Shown in pieces: positions 1 to 6,578 of a DNA stretch of 7,712 nucleotides (positions within the stretch are counted from its first letter, which is position 1; each line of letters opens with the position of its first letter). A program made the position numbers and the translations under genes. Below the pieces are notes generated by a model. It had not been told where the DNA came from and ran no database searches. It saw only the letters and a list, made by a program, of their open reading frames with translations. This DNA is from Treponema sp. (lineage in GTDB: Bacteria; Spirochaetota; Spirochaetia; Treponematales; Breznakiellaceae), in contig JAIRUY010000160.1 of assembly GCA_031254175.1 (NCBI GenBank), positions 1 to 7,712 on the forward strand, in the 5' to 3' direction.

Positions 1-5
1 CAGTA

Positions 6-326
6 ATGAAAACAAATTTACGGCATATTTTGGCCATTAATATTCGAAATCACAGACATTTACTAGGTATTTCGCAGGCAAAACTGGCAGAAAATGCCAA
101 TATTGCACCTGCTTATATAGCAATGATAGAGTTAGAAAAAAAATTTCCTTCTGATAAAGTATTAGAACGAATAGCTTATGCATTAAAAATAGACCCTACA
201 GAATTATTTTCAAAAACCTGTATACCAGTAGAAGCTGTAAGAACACTTCATAAATCTGTCTTAGAAGGAATGGATCAGGTAATTAAAACTCAGATTAATA
301 AATTTGAAGCAAAATATAAGGGATAA
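6..326 (+). CDS. Small XRE-family helix-turn-helix regulator
   Basis: A 106-residue protein, probably a DNA-binding transcriptional regulator of the Cro/C1 (XRE) type. Residues about 10-70 form the HTH_3 domain: a first helix with NIRNHRHLLGIS, then SQAKLAENANIAPAYIAMIE as the helix-turn-helix, then the family's usual closing stretch KVLERIAYALKIDPTELF. The remaining 35 or so residues (VEAVRTLHKSVLEGMDQVIK...) look helical and may serve in dimerisation. No enzymatic domain is fused, so it resembles stand-alone phage-type or antitoxin-type regulators. The gene is clearly AT-richer than the core genes from nrdR onward, which fits an accessory origin. Only five bases lie upstream, so its promoter and ribosome binding site cannot be seen, and a slightly earlier start outside the window cannot be excluded. 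No toxin partner is visible downstream. The fold call is firm; target and role are unknown. Confidence 0.85.
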   Translation: MKTNLRHILAINIRNHRHLLGISQAKLAENANIAPAYIAMIELEKKFPSDKVLERIAYALKIDPTELFSKTCIPVEAVRTLHKSVLEGMDQVIKTQINKFEAKYKG

Positions 327-335
327 ATACCAGTC

Positions 336-534
336 AACTACAGCGAAGCCTCAGTCTCATGACTCTAAAATATAAATATCATGTACCGAAGACGTACCTA
401 AAAAGTTTTACCGCAAATGCCCTTCACGAACTCATCTATGAAATGGTTAGGCTTCATACCACCTTAACAGACGTTTGTTATGCGAAGTACGGGCGAACAC
501 CATGTTTTGCCTACTGAGGCGAAGCCGCATAGTT
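336..534. repeat. Imperfect two-box inverted repeat around a non-coding segment
   Basis: The left side has AACTA (336-340), a 7-base spacer, then GCCTCAGT (348-355). The right side has the reverse complements in mirror order: ACTGAGGC (513-520), a 9-base unpaired spacer, then TAGTT (530-534). The octamer GCGAAGCC also occurs directly repeated at 343-350 and 519-526. The enclosed 157 bases hold no convincing ORF. They do contain a near-palindrome TAACAGACGTTTGTTA (465-480), whose only mismatched pair is G opposite T. Two paired boxes split by unequal spacers recall the fold of an integron attC site, but the span is long and the RYYYAAC and GTTRRRY cores are not well matched. A miniature inverted-repeat element or chance are alternatives. 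Confidence 0.35.
458..477 (+). repeat. 20-bp direct repeat, copy 1
   Basis: The segment beginning ACCACCTTAACAG and ending GACGTTTG is identical to the segment at 829-848. The match stops abruptly on both sides (T versus C before, T versus G after). The two copies start 371 bases apart and bracket the 53-residue gene. Copy 1 is followed by TTATGCG and overlaps a near-palindrome at 465-480. The function is unknown. Confidence 0.75.
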
Positions 535-585
535 CTATATCAAATTGGCAGTTGCAAGCATGAGATAAAGGGGATATGATAACTT

Positions 586-747
586 ATGCGAGTCGTTCTG
601 GAAAAAGTGCGAGGGCAAGCATACGCAGAAGAGCCTATCTATATTGAAACTGACTTAACCGAAGAAGAACAAACCCTTATTGAAGAAGGTGTACAACATT
701 ATCGGAAACACCCCGAAGATTTTGTACTGTTGGAAACTTTATTATAA
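586..747 (+). CDS. Small acidic protein of unknown function (53 aa)
   Basis: An ATG ORF of 53 codons starting MRVVLEKVRGQAYAEEP and ending FVLLETLL. I do not recognise the family. The middle is acidic and probably helical (TDLTEEEQTLIEEGVQHYRKHPEDF), a pattern also seen in small antitoxins and in short accessory proteins, but no ribbon-helix-helix or SpoVT-AbrB signature is certain. An AAAGGGG stretch at 568-574 lies about 11 bases before the ATG and could act as a Shine-Dalgarno site. A promoter-like pair, TTGCAA (552-557) and TATGAT (575-580) with a 17-base spacer, lies so close that transcription would begin at about the start codon. Both copies of a 20-bp direct repeat flank the gene, and the neighbourhood is AT-rich. 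Coding status rests on the intact frame and amino-acid composition only. Confidence 0.5.
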   Translation: MRVVLEKVRGQAYAEEPIYIETDLTEEEQTLIEEGVQHYRKHPEDFVLLETLL

Positions 748-828
748 TTTTTTTTCATTTTCTGTATTTATAATATTCCCTTACCAAATCTAGCATGTAT
801 TTCACAAAATAAAAAACAAGAGCAATCC

Positions 829-848
829 ACCACCTTAACAGACGTTTG
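829..848 (+). repeat. 20-bp direct repeat, copy 2
   Basis: Identical to 458-477. Here the copy is part of a stem: AGACGTTTGGTAA (840-852) pairs with TTACCAAATCT (781-791) upstream, as eight pairs plus three with a two-base CG bulge. It lies just upstream of the nrdR control region. Confidence 0.75.
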
Positions 849-865
849 GTAAATTCATAAAAACT

Positions 866-881
866 ACACAAAATATAGCGT
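866..881 (+). promoter_or_regulatory. NrdR box 1 upstream of nrdR
   Basis: The 16-mer ACACAAAATATAGCGT matches the published NrdR box consensus acaCwAtATaTwGtgt at 14 of 16 positions. It starts 31 bases before the next box, leaving a 15-base gap. That is the roughly three-turn pair spacing known for NrdR operators. Confidence 0.65.
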
Positions 882-887
882 AATATA

Positions 888-917
888 TTGACATATACGC
901 TATATATATGGTACTAT
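888..917 (+). promoter_or_regulatory. Probable sigma-70-type promoter of nrdR
   Basis: A perfect TTGACA (888-893) is followed after 18 bases by TACTAT (912-917), four of six matches to the -10 consensus. Transcription would start near 924, giving a leader of about 60 bases. A NrdR box lies in the spacer between the two elements, so bound NrdR would block the polymerase. Confidence 0.5.
897..912 (+). promoter_or_regulatory. NrdR box 2, inside the nrdR promoter
   Basis: ACGCTATATATATGGT matches the NrdR consensus at 13 of 16 positions. It sits between the -35 and -10 elements, one canonical spacing downstream of box 1. Confidence 0.6.
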
Positions 918-931
918 ATATGTGAGGAAAA

Positions 932-961
932 GCGCTATATATGGGGTACTGTATATAGCGT
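932..961 (+). promoter_or_regulatory. Further NrdR-like sites in a 9-bp-arm inverted repeat
   Basis: CGCTATATA (933-941) and TATATAGCG (952-960) form a perfect inverted repeat with a 10-base gap, just before the nrdR ribosome binding site. The 16-mers at 932-947 and 946-961 match the NrdR box at about 12 and 11 of 16 positions. They overlap by two bases, so they cannot be a standard box pair with each other. In RNA the same sequence would fold into a hairpin in the leader. Confidence 0.45.
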
Positions 962-983
962 CATTGGGAAGAAAGGACACAAA

Positions 984-1439
984 ATGCGATGCCCTCACTG
1001 CGGCACAATTGAAGACAAGGTTGTAGAATCCCGGACTTTGGCAAACGGGGACGCTGTAAGGCGGCGCAGGGAGTGTATCAGCTGCAGTTACAGATTTACC
1101 AGTTATGAGCGAATCGATGAAATTCAGTTCATGGTGGCTAAAAGGGACGGCAGGCGTGAACCTTTCGACCGTATCAAGCTTGAACGCGGAGTGATAAGGT
1201 CGCTGGAAAAACGCCCCTTTTCGCAAATGCAGATTGAAAACCTCGTCAACGAAATTGAGGATGAGACAGCTATTTTAAGCAAGGGTTCAAGAGAAATTAC
1301 AAGTACAATCATCGGGGATTTGGTTTTGGAAAGGCTTGGTAAATTGGACAAGGTTGCATACATCCGTTTTGCTTCGGTTTATAAGCAATTTAAGGATTTG
1401 GATGAGTTTATTGAGGAAATAAAGAAAGTTGGGGTATAA
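984..1439 (+). CDS. nrdR: Transcriptional repressor NrdR
   Basis: A 151-residue protein matching NrdR over its full usual length (about 150). NrdR binds ATP and dATP and represses ribonucleotide reductase genes when dATP is high. The N-terminal zinc ribbon has C3 and C6 (MRCPHCG) and C31 and C34 (RRRRECISC), followed by YRFTSYER. Residues about 49-139 form the ATP-cone, starting KRDGRREPFDRIKLERGV and ending with the family hallmark DKVAYIRFASVYKQF. I chose ATG 984 because it gives the canonical MRCPHC start and has AAAGGA (972-977) six bases upstream. A longer reading from TTG 888 would translate the operator region and add 32 atypical residues. No ribonucleotide reductase gene lies in the window. 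The promoter carries several NrdR boxes, so autoregulation is likely. Two terminators follow, so nrdR is probably transcribed alone. Confidence 0.97.
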   Translation: MRCPHCGTIEDKVVESRTLANGDAVRRRRECISCSYRFTSYERIDEIQFMVAKRDGRREPFDRIKLERGVIRSLEKRPFSQMQIENLVNEIEDETAILSKGSREITSTIIGDLVLERLGKLDKVAYIRFASVYKQFKDLDEFIEEIKKVGV

Positions 1440-1517
1440 AAACGAAAAATAAGGAATTTCTTGCGGCATTTCGCCGGTTTTGGAGGGGCTTTTTATTTTA
1501 AAGGAAAGCCGGCGGCA

Positions 1518-1547
1518 TTCCCTTCGGGAAGAAGGGGGAACTTTTTT
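1518..1547 (+). terminator. Intrinsic terminator after nrdR (first of two)
   Basis: TTCCCTTC (1518-1525) can pair with GAAGGGGGAA (1531-1540) around a GGGAA loop, with a small bulge or wobble pairs at the base. A run of six T follows at 1542-1547. A shorter competing hairpin, TTCCC-TTC-GGGAA (1518-1530), is also possible. Further inverted repeats upstream (CGCCGG 1472-1477 with CCGGCG 1509-1514; CTTT 1489-1492 with AAAG 1505-1508) may add to the structured 3' end. Confidence 0.6.
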
Positions 1548-1583
1548 GCCCAGTACCTGAATTCTTGGGTGCTGGGCTTTTTT
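1548..1583 (+). terminator. Intrinsic terminator (second of two)
   Basis: GCCCAGTACC (1548-1557) pairs with GGTGCTGGGC (1568-1577), ten pairs with one G-T wobble. Six T follow at 1578-1583. This is a classical Rho-independent terminator reading on the plus strand and insulates the glycosyltransferase from nrdR. Confidence 0.85.
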
Positions 1584-1611
1584 ATGCCTTGGCATTTTGC
1601 CCTAATTGCCC

Positions 1612-1640
1612 ATGACTCCTTTTTCTGTTTGTGATACAAT
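1612..1640 (+). promoter_or_regulatory. Candidate promoter of the glycosyltransferase
   Basis: TACAAT (1635-1640) is a five-of-six -10 element. ATGACT (1612-1617), 17 bases upstream, is a weak -35 with four of six matches. Transcription would begin near 1647, giving a leader of about 24 bases that carries the ribosome binding site. Confidence 0.45.
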
Positions 1641-1670
1641 TGAATAGCAGACGGAACCAAAGGAGCAAAA

Positions 1671-2804
1671 ATGAAGATAGGGCTGGATACTTTTGCCTGC
1701 GACGGGGGTAAGCCCGGAGTGGGTATGTATTTAACCCAGTTTTTAAAGCGAATTACGCCTTCACAAGCTTTATTTGAGCTTTTTGGGTGGGAATATGACC
1801 GTTTTACCTACAGCGAAGCGGCGCCGAACTTTGAGTTTATTCCGCAATGCAAAGTTCAGGGAAGAACTGCAAACGCCTTATGGCATTTATATAAATATCC
1901 CAAATTCGCGGAAAAGCGAAAATACAATGCCTGTTTTTTCCCTGCCGCCAACAGATGCCTTCCGTATAATTCTCCGTGTCCGGCGATTGGCGTAATTCAT
2001 GATATGTCGCCGTACCTGGGCTACCGCAAGACAATAGAAAAGCCGGGCGCTTTGCTCAGGACAATAATGCCCAGTTCACTTCGCCGTTTGGACAGAATTA
2101 TTGCTGTGAGCGAATGGGTTAAACAAGAGCTCGTGAAACATGCCCGCATTAAGGAAAACAGAATTGAAGTTGTACCAAACGGAATTGATCACAGCGCTTT
2201 TTATCCTCGTCAAAGAAATGAAGAAAGCGTTTTATTGATTCAGCCGTTCAGTTTCAGGCGGCCTTATGTACTATGCGTTTCACGCATTGACCACCCTGAT
2301 AAAAACCATATCAGACTTATAGAAGCCTTCGGAATTTTTAAGGAGAAAACCAAATTTCCGCATCGTCTTGTTTTGGCAGGCGGAGAGAGCAACAATGCCG
2401 GCCTTGTAAAAGAAGCTGCCGCCGCTTCCCCCTGGCGCAACGATATTTTTCTTACAGGGCATTTCCCTCATAAGAGCCTGCCTGAGCTTTACGCCGGAGC
2501 TGATTTTGTCGTTATTCCTTCCATGTTTGAAGGTTTTGGTTTGGGAGCGCTGGAGGCGATGGCCAGCGGAGTGCCTGTGCTCTGCGCACGCGCCGCCGCG
2601 CTTCCTGAAACGGCGGACCACGCCGCATTATATTTTGATCCTGTCAATGCGGAAGATATGGCGGATCGTATGGTTACAATAAGCAATGACAGCAATATTT
2701 ACAACGATTGCCGCCGTCTGGGCATCGAAAGAGCAAAAAGTTTTTCATGGGAAAAATGCGTGGGACGAACTTTGCAGATAATATATGAAGCCGCCGGAAA
2801 GTAA
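1671..2804 (+). CDS. GT4-family glycosyltransferase
   Basis: A 377-residue GT-B fold glycosyltransferase of the GT4 (glycosyl transferase group 1) family, a retaining enzyme that moves a sugar from a nucleotide-sugar donor to an acceptor. The N-terminal acceptor half has the glycine-rich start GVGMYLTQFL (17-26), the IHDMSPY motif (109-115) and the VSEWVKQEL strand-helix. The C-terminal donor half starts near residue 195 with YVLCVSRIDHPDKNHIRLIEAF, continues with GHFPHKSLPELYAGADFVVIPS and ends in the E-x7-E signature with E287 and E295 (EGFGLGALE). A hydrophobic N-terminal export signal is absent, so it acts in the cytosol or at the inner face of the membrane. A strong AAAGGAG (1659-1665) lies five bases before the ATG. 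No other envelope polysaccharide gene is nearby, so donor, acceptor and pathway cannot be named. It is monocistronic and convergent with the AOR operon. Confidence 0.92.
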   Translation: MKIGLDTFACDGGKPGVGMYLTQFLKRITPSQALFELFGWEYDRFTYSEAAPNFEFIPQCKVQGRTANALWHLYKYPKFAEKRKYNACFFPAANRCLPYNSPCPAIGVIHDMSPYLGYRKTIEKPGALLRTIMPSSLRRLDRIIAVSEWVKQELVKHARIKENRIEVVPNGIDHSAFYPRQRNEESVLLIQPFSFRRPYVLCVSRIDHPDKNHIRLIEAFGIFKEKTKFPHRLVLAGGESNNAGLVKEAAAASPWRNDIFLTGHFPHKSLPELYAGADFVVIPSMFEGFGLGALEAMASGVPVLCARAAALPETADHAALYFDPVNAEDMADRMVTISNDSNIYNDCRRLGIERAKSFSWEKCVGRTLQIIYEAAGK

Positions 2805-2807
2805 AAC

Positions 2808-2824
2808 CGCGGCAATTTGTCGCG
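2808..2824. terminator. Possible hairpin between convergent genes
   Basis: CGCGGCA (2808-2814) and TGTCGCG (2818-2824) form a seven-pair stem with a three-base ATT loop and one G-T wobble, in the 24-base gap between the glycosyltransferase stop and the MoeA stop. On the minus strand it is followed by GGTTTTAC, and on the plus strand by CAAACTAAATTTTT. The T tracts are short or displaced, so termination is only possible. Confidence 0.35.
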
Positions 2825-2828
2825 CAAA

Positions 2829-4796
2829 CTAAATTTTTACTATTTCGCCGCTTCGTTCAAGGGTATATCCGCCAAGCTCTTCAATCCGTCTGCGGAAACT
2901 TGTACTTTTAAAAATTTCCAGAAACATTTGCAGTTGAGGCAAATCAAGAAACTTAGGCGGAATGGCGAAATCATATTCTTCACTTCCAAGGGGGATGAAG
3001 TCAAGATTTAACGCCGCTGCCGCCGAATAAATTCCCATTCCTGCGTCAGCATCGCCGTTAATGACAGCGGCGGCAACTGCCATGTGTGTAACAGCTTCCC
3101 TTTCATATCCACAAATGTTTTTTGGGTCAAGACCGGCTTGTTTCAATTTATAATCAAGAAAGAGCCTTGTTCCCGAACCCCGCTGACGGTTTATGAATCG
3201 GCAGTTTAAAAGATCTTCCAGTGTGCATAAATTATGAGGATTTCCCTTTTTTACAATCAACCCCTGGACTCTGCCAACTCCCTTAATCAGGCACATTGGC
3301 GTGCTCCGGAAACTATCGTTGAGAGGGCCGGGGAAAAGGCGTTTCAGAAACGGAATGTTGTAGCTGCCTGTATCTTCGTCCAGCAAATGAATTGGGGCAA
3401 TATGACATTCACCCCGTTTCAGCGCCATTAGTCCTGCCATGCTGCCAACATGGGTACTCTGGAAGCTGACGCCGGGGGTTCCTGCGGAAAAGCCTTTATA
3501 AGCCATTATGTCAGCTATTACGTCCAAAATAAGATCATGGCTTCCTGTAGAAACAAGGGCACATTCAATTTCGTGTAACGGCCGCAGGAGTTCTATCGCT
3601 GCGGTTTCTCCCGCTTCAATACCTTCACAGTTTTGTTCTATGATGCAGATACCGTCACAGCGTACAAGTGACATTGCCGCTCCGGCTCCCCGCGCCAAAG
3701 GAGACGCTACCAGTCTGCCGTCTACATTGCCGACTTTTACGCGAACATATTCCCTGTGCTTAAGAGACGAAACAAGCCGCTTGGCTATTATTGCTTCTGC
3801 AACTGGAAGTTCCGCCTCTTTTTTGCCTGCAAGTCTGGCAAGAACAGGAGATACAAAATTCCTGTAGGCAATAAAAGCCGACACAGGGTATCCCGGAATA
3901 CCAATCACCGGTTTACCGTCTGCAACCGCAAGGATTACCGGCTTGCCCGGTTTGATCGCAGCGCCATGAACAATTATTTTGCCAAGTTTTTTAAGCACGA
4001 CAGCTGTATAATCTTCGGTTCCTGCGCTGGAACCGGCGATTATCAGTATCATATCATATTGAGATAAAGCGTTTTTTACGGCGTTTTCAAGTAACGCAGG
4101 ATCATCAGGAATAACATTAAAACATTTTCCCGCACCGCCGTCTTGCCTTACCATTGCTTCCAGCATCCTTGAGTTGGACTCTATGATTTTGCCTTCTTTT
4201 GGAGTTTCTTCGGAATTGGTGAAATCACCCGGATCGATGATTTCATTTCCTGTCGGGAAAATGGCCACCTTTGGTTTTTGCAAAACGCTGATTTTTGCGA
4301 CACCTGCCGACAGCAAAACGCCGATATCAACCGGACGTATCCGGTATCTGCCCGTAAGGATCATCTCCCCTGTAACGATATCCTCTCCAATGGGGCGCAT
4401 ATGCTGCCATGCGGCGGCGGCCTGACGGATCAATACTGTGTTTTCGTCAACTTCCTGCAAATCTTCCGCCATAATTACCGCGTCAAAAGGCGGCTTGACG
4501 GAGGCGCCGGTATCTACGACAACAAAGTCCCTGTCTTTTAAAAGGCTTACAGGCGTTGTTTCGCAGGCGCCGGCAGTAACTTTGGATATGACCGCTATAC
4601 CGTCCATTGCCGCCGCGTTATATAACGGCGAACAGCACCGGGCATAGATCGCTTCCGATGTTATGCGATCAAGAGCCTCTGTTGAAGGAATGTTTTCGCA
4701 GCAGTTTTTGTTTTGCGAACCGATAACGGCTTCCAGAAATTTAAAAAGCGCTTCTTCTGCAGGCACATTGCTTAAATATAAATTACGTTTAGCCAT
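2829..4796 (-). CDS. MoeA molybdopterin molybdenumtransferase fused to a PBP-like domain
   Basis: A 655-residue cytosolic fusion. Residues about 8-405 are a complete MoeA, the enzyme that inserts molybdate or tungstate into adenylylated molybdopterin. Seen motifs are SPLYNAAAMDG (D65, equivalent to E. coli D59), RPIGEDI (D139), PTGNE (E185), AGSSAGTEDYT (D262, equivalent to E. coli D228), KPGKP (282-286) and GIPGYPVSA (299-307). The conserved acidic residues are all present. Residues about 410-640 resemble the PBP-like/LysR-substrate domain found fused to MoeA in anaerobes and archaea, with RQRGSGTR (537-544) and THMAVAAAVINGDADAGMGIY. There is no signal peptide, so this half is an internal ligand-binding domain rather than a transporter part. 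The ATG is six bases after the AOR stop. The ribosome binding site is poor (AGGG about 14 bases off), suggesting translational coupling. Its place behind AOR implies tungsten (or molybdenum) loading of that enzyme. The ligand of the second domain is unknown. Confidence 0.93.
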   Translation of the reverse strand: MAKRNLYLSNVPAEEALFKFLEAVIGSQNKNCCENIPSTEALDRITSEAIYARCCSPLYNAAAMDGIAVISKVTAGACETTPVSLLKDRDFVVVDTGASVKPPFDAVIMAEDLQEVDENTVLIRQAAAAWQHMRPIGEDIVTGEMILTGRYRIRPVDIGVLLSAGVAKISVLQKPKVAIFPTGNEIIDPGDFTNSEETPKEGKIIESNSRMLEAMVRQDGGAGKCFNVIPDDPALLENAVKNALSQYDMILIIAGSSAGTEDYTAVVLKKLGKIIVHGAAIKPGKPVILAVADGKPVIGIPGYPVSAFIAYRNFVSPVLARLAGKKEAELPVAEAIIAKRLVSSLKHREYVRVKVGNVDGRLVASPLARGAGAAMSLVRCDGICIIEQNCEGIEAGETAAIELLRPLHEIECALVSTGSHDLILDVIADIMAYKGFSAGTPGVSFQSTHVGSMAGLMALKRGECHIAPIHLLDEDTGSYNIPFLKRLFPGPLNDSFRSTPMCLIKGVGRVQGLIVKKGNPHNLCTLEDLLNCRFINRQRGSGTRLFLDYKLKQAGLDPKNICGYEREAVTHMAVAAAVINGDADAGMGIYSAAAALNLDFIPLGSEEYDFAIPPKFLDLPQLQMFLEIFKSTSFRRRIEELGGYTLERSGEIVKI

Positions 4797-4802
4797 TCTT
4801 TT

Positions 4803-6578
4803 TTAAAGGCCCTGTTTCCCGTCAGATAAGCCTTTAAGCAATAATTTATTATTCTTCTCTTTGAACATTTCAATCATTTCCCTGACAATGTTCTCATCCA
4901 GAATTTCCCCCATGGCAGGGGTTTCAAAAACCCTCTTTGATAATTGCACATTGCTGAGATCAAAGCCCAGTTTTTCCTTGATCTGTAATTTTACCTTGTA
5001 GATCATTTCTCCAAGGTTATTTAATTTTTCATGGTCGTAACCTGTAATTCCAATCGCATCCAGCGCTTTTAAAATTGTTTCATCATCATATACATTTCTT
5101 GCGAAAAGACAGATTACAAGGGAGTTTAATACGCAGCGTTTTTTTTCTTCATCGAAGAGGTCATTTACGAATTTTTCCTTATCAAGCGTTCTGTGGGTTT
5201 GATCATAGGAATAACCGCCGTTGCAAAGATGGCTGTGCCTCGCACCGCACGCGTAACCTACAATGGCGCCGTAGCCTGTATGATAGGCAGGCATTTCATG
5301 TTTTGCGATAGAGACTGCAAAATCTTCGCCTCCGTATTTTTTTGATGCGACATATACGCCGTCTGACAAAGCGGAATAAAAGTCGTTTGCTTTTGTTGCC
5401 ATAAATTTAATCGCCTGTAAATATCCGCTCTTTTCTCCAAATAACAAATCTACAATTGTCTGCTCTTTTGTAATAATGCCTTTCTGATAACACTCTGTCG
5501 CATACGCAAGGGCAATACCTCCCGCGATTGCGTCGAGAGCGTATTCTTCTACAGCGTCAATCAATTCCAGAATGGCGTTTGCATCGCTTATTCCCAAATA
5601 TGATCCAAGCGCGGCGATCAATTCATAATCATAGGCAACATGAAGAGTTTCGTATTCGTGCCCTTTGTCAAATTCCCTTCGCACCTGCCCGATATGAATA
5701 CATCCGACAGGGCAGCCTACACAGGCCATTTTACGCACCAAATTGTTATCAGCAAAATATTCTCCGCTGATATCGTCTGCTTTTTCAAACGACGACTGCT
5801 GAAGATTAAACGAAGGCAAAGCTCCAATATTGTTTAACACTTTAACATTTATCGGCGTTCCAAGGTCGTGATACTTTGACATAATCGGGGTAGAAGTAAC
5901 TTTGTTGTAGATTTCATTATATACTTTGATGTATTTTTTATGATCGATGGGTCTTTTTATATAGTCTCCGCTTACCTGAACTGCTTTTAAATTTTTACTT
6001 CCAAATACGGCTCCCAGACCCATCCTGCCGAAATGTCTGTAAGTATCTACGTTTACATTCGCAATTTTGCACAAGTTTTCTCCGGCAGGGCCAATTCGCA
6101 TAATTGAACGTTTGCCTGAGCCGCCGACAATTGTTCTGATATATTGACCGACTTTTTCCGCCGTTAAACCCCAAAAAGCGCGGGCATCTTTAATATCAAT
6201 AATGTTATTGTTTATGGATAAAAATGAAGGATGTTTTGCTTTGCCTTTAATAACCAGCGCGTCTATACCTGCGTTAAACATTGTATAGGCAAGCCTGCCG
6301 CCGGCGTACGACTCTCCCAGTTCTCCCGTAACCGGCGAAATAAACATGGCAACTGTTTTTGATACTACGGGGAAAATTGAACTTAAAGCGCCTATGGAAA
6401 ATATAATCGGCTGGCTTTCATCAAGCGGCTCCGCTTCGCTGTTTATATTTTCCAGCAGTAATTTTGAAGCCACTCCAACTCCGCCGAGATATTCATATAA
6501 ATCTTCCCTCAATTCAACTTTAACTTTTGCGGAAGAAAGATCAACGTAGAGAACTTTTATATATTTTTCGTTTATCAT
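4803..6578 (-). CDS. Aldehyde:ferredoxin oxidoreductase family catalytic subunit
   Basis: A 591-residue member of the AOR family (usual length about 600). These enzymes oxidise aldehydes to acids at a bis-pterin tungsten centre and pass electrons to ferredoxin. The N-terminal domain begins IKVLYVDLSSAKVKVEL and has the pterin loop YAGGRLAYTMFNAGIDALVIKG, and GRMGLGAVFGSKNLKAV (184-200). The [4Fe-4S] cluster ligands are C286, C289 and C293 (CVGCPVGC) plus C490, matching the spacing of Pyrococcus AOR cysteines 288, 291, 295 and 494. The two DxxGL-type pterin motifs are altered: EEYALD at 344-349 and NSLVIC at 485-490. The region 426-460 reads KHEMPAYHTGYGAIVG and GARHSHLCNGGYSYDQ instead of a PAYDPR-like form, so this is a divergent subgroup and its substrate cannot be predicted. 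ATG 6578 directly follows the ferredoxin stop (TAAATG). A GGAGGA (complement of 6586-6591) lies inside the upstream gene. Confidence 0.92.
   Translation of the reverse strand: MINEKYIKVLYVDLSSAKVKVELREDLYEYLGGVGVASKLLLENINSEAEPLDESQPIIFSIGALSSIFPVVSKTVAMFISPVTGELGESYAGGRLAYTMFNAGIDALVIKGKAKHPSFLSINNNIIDIKDARAFWGLTAEKVGQYIRTIVGGSGKRSIMRIGPAGENLCKIANVNVDTYRHFGRMGLGAVFGSKNLKAVQVSGDYIKRPIDHKKYIKVYNEIYNKVTSTPIMSKYHDLGTPINVKVLNNIGALPSFNLQQSSFEKADDISGEYFADNNLVRKMACVGCPVGCIHIGQVRREFDKGHEYETLHVAYDYELIAALGSYLGISDANAILELIDAVEEYALDAIAGGIALAYATECYQKGIITKEQTIVDLLFGEKSGYLQAIKFMATKANDFYSALSDGVYVASKKYGGEDFAVSIAKHEMPAYHTGYGAIVGYACGARHSHLCNGGYSYDQTHRTLDKEKFVNDLFDEEKKRCVLNSLVICLFARNVYDDETILKALDAIGITGYDHEKLNNLGEMIYKVKLQIKEKLGFDLSNVQLSKRVFETPAMGEILDENIVREMIEMFKEKNNKLLLKGLSDGKQGL

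Noticed and set aside
336..534. CRISPR or transposase-bearing insertion sequence in the non-coding stretch after the first gene
   Set aside because: There is no regularly spaced repeat, no transposase fragment and no target-site duplication that I can recognise; only the inverted and direct repeats reported above.
748..780. Terminator after the 53-residue gene
   Set aside because: A run of eight T follows the stop codon, but no GC-rich stem precedes it.
888..983. N-terminal extension of NrdR by 32 residues from TTG 888
   Set aside because: The extension translates the promoter and NrdR-box region, and its residues (MTYTLYIWYYIC...) are unlike NrdR. ATG 984 gives the canonical MRCPHC start with a well-spaced AAAGGA.
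2280..2621. Minus-strand 113-residue reading frame inside the glycosyltransferase gene
   Set aside because: It is a shadow of the plus-strand gene, which has clear GT4 motifs along the same stretch. No ribosome binding site or recognisable domain supports it.
3508..3867. Plus-strand 119-residue reading frame inside moeA
   Set aside because: It is antisense to conserved MoeA and linker sequence, low in complexity and serine-rich as expected for a complementary-strand shadow.
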